Positions 27,627 through 33,581 of a stretch of DNA of 64,000 bases are shown one piece after another. This DNA is from Amycolatopsis sp. CA-230715. GTDB lineage: Bacteria; Actinomycetota; Actinomycetes; Mycobacteriales; Pseudonocardiaceae. How positions within the stretch are numbered: position 1 is the stretch's first letter; each line of letters opens with the position of its first letter. The notes beneath the pieces were generated by a model. That model made no database searches. It saw only the letters and a program-made list of their open reading frames with translations, and had not been told where the DNA came from. A program made the translations under genes and the position numbers. The stretch is from NCBI RefSeq assembly GCF_018736145.1, contig NZ_CP059997.1, positions 62,001-126,000 on the forward strand, in the 5' to 3' direction.

Positions 27627-28196
27627 TCAGATCGCGGTGTCGTCGCGTTCGTCCCGTGCCCGCAACAGGTCTTCGCGAGCGCGCGAAACCCGGGACCGCA
27701 CGGTGCCGACCGGGCACCCCGAAACCTCGGCCGCCTCGGCGTAGGAAAGCCCGAGGAACTGCGTGAGCACGAGCGCCTCGCGCCGGTCGTCGTCGAGCGT
27801 GTCCAGCAGGGCGCCCAGTTCGATCATGTCCTCGAACCCCGCGGTGCCGCGATCGCGCGCCGCCATGCCCTCGGCCGCGCTCTCCCAGTCGGCGTCGGCG
27901 ACCTTCGGCCGCGACGAGGCGGCCCGGATCTGGTCGACCACGACGCGGCGCGCGATGGACAGCAGCCAGGTCCGCGACGACGACCGCCCGGCGAAGCGCG
28001 ACAGCGATCCGAACGCGCGGAGGTAGGTCTCCTGGGTGAGGTCGTCGGCGAGTGCCGGGTTCGTGCGGTGGGCGAGGAAGCGCCACACGTCCGCCTGGGT
28101 CGCGCGCACCCAGGCCTCCAGCGCCGGGCGGTCGCCGCGGGCGGCGGCCAGCGCGAGGTCGGTGGTCCGCTCGTCGGTCAGCCGGTCGTGGGGCAC
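27627..28196 (-). CDS. sigC: ECF sigma factor, SigC-like
   Basis: A 189-residue ECF sigma factor with region 2 (ADDLTQETYLRAFGSLSRF, then SSSRTWLLSIARRVVVDQIR) and region 4 (EALVLTQFLGLSYAEAAEV, then GCPVGTVRSRVSRARE). These strings are very close to what I remember of Mycobacterium tuberculosis SigC, including the short linker and the GCPVGT turn, so I assign it to that group. SigC directs a small regulon that includes copper-related functions in relatives. The start is a GTG. It is divergent, 61 bp apart, from a zinc-finger membrane protein that could be its anti-sigma factor, and ends 3 bp from the MocR stop. Confidence 0.88.
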   Translation of the reverse strand: MPHDRLTDERTTDLALAAARGDRPALEAWVRATQADVWRFLAHRTNPALADDLTQETYLRAFGSLSRFAGRSSSRTWLLSIARRVVVDQIRAASSRPKVADADWESAAEGMAARDRGTAGFEDMIELGALLDTLDDDRREALVLTQFLGLSYAEAAEVSGCPVGTVRSRVSRAREDLLRARDERDDTAI

Positions 28197-28257
28197 GCAC
28201 CCGACGGTAGTACATCGCGGTGCCGGGAACCGCCGGGCCCGCCGGTCCGACTACCTG

Positions 28258-29004
28258 ATGGTGAGCTGTGAACTCTTCCGCGAAGCGCTGTCGGCCAGGA
28301 TCGACGGCGAATCAGGACCGCTGCCCGCGGAGAAGGTGGACCAGCACCTCGACGCCTGCGCAGCGTGCCGCCGCTGGTACGACGACAGCGTGGCGCTCCG
28401 GCGTTCGATGCTGCTGCGCGCCGCGCCCGCGGTGCCCGATCTGACCGCGGTGATCCTGGAGAACTCGCCGCCACCACCCCGCGAGAAGTGGGGCCTGCGG
28501 ATGGCGCTCGGGCTGGTCGCGCTCGTCCAGTGCGCGCTCGCCTTCGCCCAGCTCCTGGGCATGAGCACCGGCGCGCACGGCGGGCACCTCGGCGTGCTGG
28601 ACGGCCACCTGATCAACGAGGGCGCGGCCTGGAACCTCGCGGTCGGCATCGGCCTGCTGTGGGCGGCGCTGCGCACCAAGGCGGCGGGCGGGCAGCTCCC
28701 GCTCATCGGCGGCTTCGTGCTGGTGCTCACGGTCATCTCGGTGGTCGACGTGGTCGGCGACCGGGTCACCCCGGAACGGCTGGCCTCGCACGGGTTCGTC
28801 GTGCTCGGGCTGGTGCTGCTCGTCGCGGTGCACCGGGCGCACCGCGCGGACCCTTCGCCCGGCCCCGTCCTCGCCGACGCCGAGCACACCGGGGAACCCA
28901 CCGTCACCACGCACGGGGCGCTGGCGCTGCTGGACACCGCCGAAGCCGCCGAGCCGGACCGCCGGTCGCGGCGCCGCCCGGCGGGGCGGCACCGCGCCGC
29001 TTGA
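28258..29004 (+). CDS. Putative zinc-finger (ZAS-like) membrane protein, candidate anti-sigma factor
   Basis: The 248-residue protein starts with a short cytoplasmic zf-HC2 module: CELFREALSARIDGE, then HLDACAACRRW, in which the H-x3-C-x2-C zinc motif of anti-sigma factors is intact. Four hydrophobic helices follow between about residues 80 and 205 (for example LVALVQCALAFAQLLG and FVLVLTVISVVDVVG), and the tail is acidic then Arg-rich. It is divergent from the SigC-like gene. Anti-sigma activity is inferred from the zinc motif plus location; the multi-helix body is unlike the single-helix RskA type. No good ribosome site is seen, so it may be leaderless. Confidence 0.72.
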   Translation: MVSCELFREALSARIDGESGPLPAEKVDQHLDACAACRRWYDDSVALRRSMLLRAAPAVPDLTAVILENSPPPPREKWGLRMALGLVALVQCALAFAQLLGMSTGAHGGHLGVLDGHLINEGAAWNLAVGIGLLWAALRTKAAGGQLPLIGGFVLVLTVISVVDVVGDRVTPERLASHGFVVLGLVLLVAVHRAHRADPSPGPVLADAEHTGEPTVTTHGALALLDTAEAAEPDRRSRRRPAGRHRAA

Positions 29005-29008
29005 GCGT

Positions 29009-30103
29009 TCACGGACGCCAGTACCGCGCCTCGGGGTAGCGGGCCGACGGGCCGTCGAACAGCGGTTCCGGGCACCCGCGCAGGTGGCGGTCGGCGAAGG
29101 CGCCGACGTAGGCGCGCATGAGTTCGACGCCCCGCGCGCCGGGCAGCGCCTCGTTCGGGTCGCCGTCGAGCTGGTCGGCGAGCAGGACGGCGTCGCTGAA
29201 CGAATAGTGCTGCGCGCCGTCGAAGGTGAGCCAGCGCTTCCAGCCCGTGGACGCCGACCACGCCCGGTCCCAGAACGGTGACCCCGGCGCGTTTTCCGGG
29301 GCGCCCAGCATCAGGTACGGGCGATCCGTGCCCACCGCCGAAACCCCGGAGATCCCGTCCATGGTCACCCCGGCGGCGATCCTCGGGTCCGCGCGCATCG
29401 CGGGGACCACGGTGTTGCCGCCCGCCGAATGCCCGGCCAGCGCGATCCGCCCGGCGTCGATGAGCTTTCCGCCGCCCCACACCGGGCGCGGGCCGGTGAG
29501 CCGGTCGAGGACGAACGAGACGTCGGCGGCGCGACCGGCCGAGATCCGGTCCGGATCGGGGTGCGCGCAGGCGTCGCAGCCGGTGGTGCGCCCGTCCGGG
29601 AACGTGGTGGCGACGGCCTCGTGGTCGTGCCCGATCCCGGCCACCACGTAGCCCCGGCTCGCGAGTTCCTCCGCGAGCGAGGACAGGGTCGCCCGCGGCA
29701 TCCTGAACCCCGGCGAGAGGACGACGAGCGGCGCGCGCCAGCCGAGCGGCCTGGCGTCCACCAGGGAGTTCGTGCGGACGTGCGTGAGCACGTCCGGCGG
29801 CGTGACACCGAACTCGGCGGTCAGCGCGGCCGATTCGGCCCGGCTCAGGTACGGCGCCGCCGTCCCGGTGCGTTCGCGCGCCGGGTACCACATCGTCACC
29901 ATCAGGTGCCGCCGTTCGCCCGGCACCCACGGATCCGCGCGGGCGTCGTCGCGCAGTGCGAAGGAAGTGGTGCCAACGGGCAGCAACCCGGTCGGGCGCG
30001 GCAGTGCGAGACGCACGGTGTCCCGCGCCGCTTCGACGGGGAGCGCGGGGGCCGTGGCCATCACGGCGAGCGCGAGGGCGGGCACCGCGAAGAGTGTTCT
30101 CAT
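29009..30103 (-). CDS. Secreted alpha/beta hydrolase (PAF-acetylhydrolase/dienelactone-like)
   Basis: A 364-residue hydrolase with an N-terminal signal peptide (MRTLFAVPALALAVMATAPA). Core motifs are VMTMWYPARE-like MVTMWYPARERTG, LVVLSPGFRMPRATLSSLA, IGHDHEAVATTFPDG, the nucleophile elbow IALAGHSAGGNTV and a late histidine in FDGAQHYSFSD. The order and the WYPA string match bacterial proteins related to plasma PAF-acetylhydrolase. It probably cleaves short-chain or polyester-like ester bonds outside the cell. Three 11-bp repeats lie upstream, and its 3' end meets the zinc-finger gene with a 4-bp gap. Confidence 0.85.
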   Translation of the reverse strand: MRTLFAVPALALAVMATAPALPVEAARDTVRLALPRPTGLLPVGTTSFALRDDARADPWVPGERRHLMVTMWYPARERTGTAAPYLSRAESAALTAEFGVTPPDVLTHVRTNSLVDARPLGWRAPLVVLSPGFRMPRATLSSLAEELASRGYVVAGIGHDHEAVATTFPDGRTTGCDACAHPDPDRISAGRAADVSFVLDRLTGPRPVWGGGKLIDAGRIALAGHSAGGNTVVPAMRADPRIAAGVTMDGISGVSAVGTDRPYLMLGAPENAPGSPFWDRAWSASTGWKRWLTFDGAQHYSFSDAVLLADQLDGDPNEALPGARGVELMRAYVGAFADRHLRGCPEPLFDGPSARYPEARYWRP

Positions 30104-30136
30104 GCCGCCAGCGTGACCCGGCGCGCGCGACGGCGA

Positions 30137-30169
30137 CATCCGGTAACGACCCTGAACCGTCCCTGAACC
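30137..30169 (-). promoter_or_regulatory. 11-nt direct repeats resembling a PHO box
   Basis: On the minus strand three 11-nt units follow in phase: GGTTCAGGGAC, GGTTCAGGGTC and a weaker GTTACCGGATG. They end about 33 bp before the secreted hydrolase start. Direct repeats of 11 nt with GTTCA cores are typical of PhoP and other OmpR-class regulators. Confidence 0.45.
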
Positions 30170-30228
30170 CCGGTCAGCCCACGGGACTACCGCCGTCCGT
30201 CCACTGTGGAACGCGGTAGGATTCCGCG

Positions 30229-31098
30229 ATGCGCAGCGATGTCGTGCGGACCCGCCTCGGGCCGATCGAGTGCGCCCGCGAAGGTGACGGGCTTCCCGTG
30301 CTGGTCCTGCACGGCACTCCCGGCGGTGTGGACGCCGCCGGGCTGATGGCGGGGTTCCTGCCCCGTCCGGAGTTTTCGCCGATCCTGGTGTCCAGGCCGG
30401 GCTACCTCGGCACCGAACTCGGCGCGCGGCGCACGGTCGACGAGCAGGCCGATCTGCTCGTCGCGCTGCTCGACGAGCTCGGCATCGACCGCGCCGCGCT
30501 CCTTTCCTGGTCGGGCGGCGGTCCGGTCGGCTACCGGATCGCGGCGCGCCACCCCGGCCGCGTGCGGGCGCTCGTGGCCTTCGCCGCGCTCAGCAAGGGC
30601 TTCGCCGAACCTCCCGCGCCGCTGCTCGACCGGGTGCTGTTCGGCACCGGCGTGGGTCAGTGGCTGCTCCGCACGGCGGGCGCCCTGCTGCCAAGGGCCT
30701 ACGTCACCGGCGCGCTGGACAACGAGGGAAACCTCTCCCGCGACCAGCTGCGCGCGCAGGCGAACGCGGTCCTCGCCGACCCGGCCCAGCGCGCCTTCCT
30801 GCTCTCCCTCATCCCGACGACCGCGCGGACCGGAGCCCGGAAAGCGGGCTGTGACAACGACTTCGAGCAGTTCGCGGCCTTCGATCCGCACGACCTCGGC
30901 TCGATCGCGGCGCCCACGCTCATCGTGCACGGCGACGCCGACACCGATGTCCCGCCGGACCACGGTGCCCACGCGGCGGCCGCGATCCCCGGCGCGCGGC
31001 TGCGCACCGTCGAGGCAGGCACCCACCTGTGCCTCTACGCCCACCCCGAAGCGGAAACCGTCCAACGCGAAGTCACCGATTTCCTGCGAACCTCCTGA
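30229..31098 (+). CDS. Alpha/beta hydrolase
   Basis: A 289-residue cytoplasmic alpha/beta hydrolase. The oxyanion string is VLVLHGTPGGVDAAG, the nucleophile elbow is AALLSWSGGGPVGYRIA (Ser in SWSGG), the acid is Asp in IVHGDADTDVPPDHG and the histidine is in VEAGTHLCLYAH. A helical cap of about 60 residues lies after the elbow. The family also holds esterases, haloalkane dehalogenases and epoxide hydrolases; nothing here decides. It is divergent from the secreted hydrolase and ends in the repeat-rich gap before the nitrogen cluster. Confidence 0.85.
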   Translation: MRSDVVRTRLGPIECAREGDGLPVLVLHGTPGGVDAAGLMAGFLPRPEFSPILVSRPGYLGTELGARRTVDEQADLLVALLDELGIDRAALLSWSGGGPVGYRIAARHPGRVRALVAFAALSKGFAEPPAPLLDRVLFGTGVGQWLLRTAGALLPRAYVTGALDNEGNLSRDQLRAQANAVLADPAQRAFLLSLIPTTARTGARKAGCDNDFEQFAAFDPHDLGSIAAPTLIVHGDADTDVPPDHGAHAAAAIPGARLRTVEAGTHLCLYAHPEAETVQREVTDFLRTS

Positions 31099-31198
31099 CT
31101 CCACGCGGATTTCAGCGGGGCGCTGATGTCCTTGAAAGCATCGGTTATGGCGGGTGCACGTGTGCCGCGAAATCGGTGGCAGGGCGGCTCCGCTTACT

Positions 31199-31219
31199 CC
31201 CCGAAGGCCACCCTCGGGG
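31199..31219. repeat. Palindromic 21-bp element, copy 1
   Basis: CCCCGAAGG-CCA-CCCTCGGGG matches the family consensus CCCYGAARG-N3-CYTTCRGGG except for one base. See the other copies at 31273, 31303, 51763, 51793 and 58527. Confidence 0.75.
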
Positions 31220-31272
31220 ACTCTAGCGCCACTTTCCCGGCCCTCGCGGGCGCGCGGGCGGGGCTGCTGATG

Positions 31273-31323
31273 CCCCGAAGGTGGCCTTCGGGGCGCTCAA
31301 GTCCCCGAAAGCCACCTTCGGGG
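31273..31323. terminator. Two inverted 21-bp elements forming one long hairpin
   Basis: Copy 2 (31273-31293) is itself CCCCGAAGG-TGG-CCTTCGGGG. Copy 3 (31303-31323) is its reverse complement at 20 of 21 positions. The pair can fold into a 21-bp stem with a nine-base loop, a strong two-way terminator between convergent genes. Confidence 0.8.
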
Positions 31324-31447
31324 CACCCTGCGGATCCCCGCCGGGGCGGCAGAAGCCCTTACCAGAGCGAAGTTCGCGGCGCGGGAACCGCTGAGGGCCA
31401 CCCCTTGACATCTATAGGAGCATCCTTCGGGGCACCGGCCAGGCCGC

Positions 31448-32119
31448 CTACGCCGCGTCGGCGAGTGCGGTGAAGTAGCGCCGCAGCACCAGATCGGCCA
31501 CGCGCGGATGCGCGCCGAGCGGGTCCGCGACGACGTCGGCGCCCGAGTCCTGGACCCGGCGCTGGAACAGTCCCGGTGCCAGCAGCCAGGACGCCACCGC
31601 GACCCGGCCGCCCGCTTCCCGCGCCACCTCCGCCACTTCAGCCACCGTCGGGCTCGCGGTGGCCGCGTACCCGATCCGCACCGGGGTCTCCAGCCTCGCC
31701 GCCATCGCCCGCGCGGCGCGGCGGACGTCGGCCAGCGCGCGGTCGTCGCTCGATCCCGCCGCGGCCAGCAGCACGGTGTCGCCCTGGCGGTACCCGGCGG
31801 CCCGCAGCCGGAGGCACGCCACGTCGAGCAGTTCGGCGGCGGGGCCGAGGGGGGCGGCCACGGTCACCGCGGGATGCCCGCTCGCCGCGACCTGCGCCGG
31901 GATGTCGGCGCGCACGTGGTAACCCGCCGCGAGGAACGCGGGCACCACCACCGCGGGACGGCCGCCGAGCGAGTCCAGAACGGTGGTCACGTCCGGCTCG
32001 CGGACGTCGGCGTAGGCCACCCGCACCGGGACCCCGCGCGAGCGCACCAGTCCGGCCAGTTCCGCCACGACCACCGCACCCGCCGGGTCCCTGGTGCCGT
32101 GCGCGGCGAGCACGATCAC
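31448..32119 (-). CDS. Sirohydrochlorin chelatase-like protein (CbiX/SirB family)
   Basis: The 223-residue protein has the class II chelatase layout: LAAHGTRDPAG near the start with the metal-binding His, ADVREPDVTTVL, VVPAFLAAGYHVRADIP with the second His, and AAAGSSDD and ASPTVAEVAEVA in the second half-domain. Such enzymes insert iron (or cobalt) into sirohydrochlorin; iron insertion gives siroheme, the cofactor of nitrite reductase. It is the last gene of the nitrogen cluster and overlaps the preceding HemD-like gene by four bases, which supports an iron chelatase role. In A. mediterranei the equivalent position is, as I recall, nasF. Confidence 0.85.
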   Translation of the reverse strand: MIVLAAHGTRDPAGAVVVAELAGLVRSRGVPVRVAYADVREPDVTTVLDSLGGRPAVVVPAFLAAGYHVRADIPAQVAASGHPAVTVAAPLGPAAELLDVACLRLRAAGYRQGDTVLLAAAGSSDDRALADVRRAARAMAARLETPVRIGYAATASPTVAEVAEVAREAGGRVAVASWLLAPGLFQRRVQDSGADVVADPLGAHPRVADLVLRRYFTALADAA

Positions 32120-33228
32120 GAGCCTTCCTCCTTCACCGCGAGCCGGTAACCGCGCTTCACCACGGTCTGCACGAGCCGTCCTTCCCCGAGCGAGGTGCGG
32201 AGCCTGCCGATCGCGGTCTCCACCGCGTGTTCCTCGCCGCCGCCGGGAAGCGCCATCGTCAGCTCGCGCCGCGACACCACGTGGCCGGGCTTCACCGCGA
32301 GCGCGCGCAGCACGGCCATCGGCGCGGGCGCGACCTCCCGCAGTTCACCGTCCACGAGCGCGGCTTGCCCGCGCAGTTCGAGCGTCCGGCCCGCCGCGTA
32401 CAACCGCGGCGACCGGTCCATCAGCGCCTGCGAGACCGTCCTGGCGAGCGCGCCGATGCGCGAGCGGTCCGGCTGCACGGTCGGGATGCCCAGCGCCGCG
32501 AGGGGTCCGGCGGTGATCGGGCCGACGCACGCGACGAGCACCCGGTGGGTCAGCGCGTCGACGAGCGCGGGCAACCGCCCGCTGCGGCGCGCGACCGTGA
32601 GCGTGCTGACCGCGGCGGGCGCGCTGGTGAACGGCATCGCGTCGACGGTGCCGTCGAGCACCGCGTCGAGCAGCCGGTCGAGCGGGCCGGGGTCGGTCGG
32701 CCCGACCCAGCGGTACACCGGAACCTCGATCACCTCGGCACCCGCCTCCCGCAACGTGTCCACGAAGTACGGCAACGGCTCGCCGTGCAGCTGCACCGCG
32801 ATCCGCTGACCGTCCACACCGGACTCGAGAAGGTGCTGGAGCACCTCGGCGTTGCTTTCCGAACGGGGTGAGTACGCCTCCGACAGCCCCGCCGCCCGTA
32901 CCGCGCCCTTCGCCTTCGGGCCGCGCGCGAGCACCGCGGTGGTCCCCAGCTTGGACAGCAGCGCCTCGCCGAGCCCCCAGCCCTCGGCCGCCTCCATCCA
33001 GCCGCGGAACCCGATCCCGGTCGTGGCCACCACGACGTCGGCCGGTTCGTCGAGCAGGCGGCGGGTGGCCGAGTAGAGCTCGGTGTCGTCGGACAGCGGC
33101 ACGATGCGGATGGCAGGCCCGTACCGGACGGTCGCGCCCTTGCGCACCAGCAGCGCGCCGAGCTCGTCGGCACGGCGGGCCGCGGTGATCCCCGCCACGA
33201 ACCCGGCCAGCGGCAACGGGCCGTCCAT
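32116..33228 (-). CDS. Uroporphyrinogen-III synthase-like domain fused to OmpR-type DNA-binding domain
   Basis: Residues 1-265 of 370 form a HemD-like bilobed domain (LAGFVAGITAARRADELGAL, VVATTGIGFRGWMEA, RIAVQLHGEPLPYFVDTLRE, MPFTSAPAAVSTL, VACVGPITAGPLAALGIP). Residues 285-370 are an OmpR/PhoB winged helix (AVLRALAVKPGHVVSRREL, then VETAIGRLRTSLGEG and TVVKRGYRL). M. tuberculosis Rv0260c has this layout and lies near narK3 and nirBD. The protein may make uroporphyrinogen III, sense a tetrapyrrole, or both; HemD active sites are poorly conserved, so catalysis cannot be read off. The ATG overlaps the nirD stop (ATGA). Confidence 0.85.
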   Translation of the reverse strand: MDGPLPLAGFVAGITAARRADELGALLVRKGATVRYGPAIRIVPLSDDTELYSATRRLLDEPADVVVATTGIGFRGWMEAAEGWGLGEALLSKLGTTAVLARGPKAKGAVRAAGLSEAYSPRSESNAEVLQHLLESGVDGQRIAVQLHGEPLPYFVDTLREAGAEVIEVPVYRWVGPTDPGPLDRLLDAVLDGTVDAMPFTSAPAAVSTLTVARRSGRLPALVDALTHRVLVACVGPITAGPLAALGIPTVQPDRSRIGALARTVSQALMDRSPRLYAAGRTLELRGQAALVDGELREVAPAPMAVLRALAVKPGHVVSRRELTMALPGGGEEHAVETAIGRLRTSLGEGRLVQTVVKRGYRLAVKEEGS

Positions 33229-33581
33229 CACGCCGATCCCACGTGCACCAAGCCGTCGGCCACCCGGACCGGGTAGGTGCGCACGCGCACCCCTTCGGCG
33301 TCGAGGCATTCACCGGTGCGCAGGTCGAACCGCTCCTTGTAGACCGGCGAAGCCACCACCGGCACGCCACCCGCGTCGCCGACGATGCCGCGCGCGAGCA
33401 CCGCCGCCCCGCTGCACGGGTCCACATGCGACAGTCCGAACAGGACACCTTCGGCGGTGCGGAACACCGCGACCTGGCTCCCGTCCGGCAGCAGCGCGGC
33501 GACGCCGCCGCCGGCCGGCACCGCTTCGAGCGGGCACACTTCGATCCAGGTCAGGCCGCGGGCCTCGGTGAGCACGGTCAT
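33228..33581 (-). CDS. nirD: Assimilatory nitrite reductase small subunit NirD
   Basis: A 117-residue Rieske-like protein that partners NirB in reduction of nitrite to ammonium. Family strings are WIEVCPLEAVPAGGGVAALL, VAVFRTAEGVLFGLSHVDPC, ARGIVGD and SPVYKERFDLRTGECL. The usual Rieske Cys-His ligands are absent, as is normal in NirD. It overlaps nirB upstream and the HemD-like gene downstream by four bases each, so all are coupled. A. mediterranei names this position nasD, as I recall. Confidence 0.93.
   Translation of the reverse strand: MTVLTEARGLTWIEVCPLEAVPAGGGVAALLPDGSQVAVFRTAEGVLFGLSHVDPCSGAAVLARGIVGDAGGVPVVASPVYKERFDLRTGECLDAEGVRVRTYPVRVADGLVHVGSA

Larger units (their letters stand above)
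31099..31447. other. Repeat-rich convergent intergenic region
   Basis: No gene is visible in these 349 bp. They hold three copies of the 21-bp palindromic element (31199-31219, 31273-31293, 31303-31323) and a half copy near 31424-31431. The rest is unremarkable GC-rich spacer between the converging hydrolase and chelatase genes. Confidence 0.7.

Noticed and set aside
31199..31323. Regularly placed repeats as a possible CRISPR array
   Set aside because: Only three copies, each self-palindromic and in mixed orientation, with unequal spacers and copies elsewhere in the window; no cas genes.
31405..31418. TTGACA followed by TATAGG, resembling a promoter in the convergent gap
   Set aside because: The two hexamers are only two bases apart, and no gene starts downstream on that strand; both flanking genes end here.
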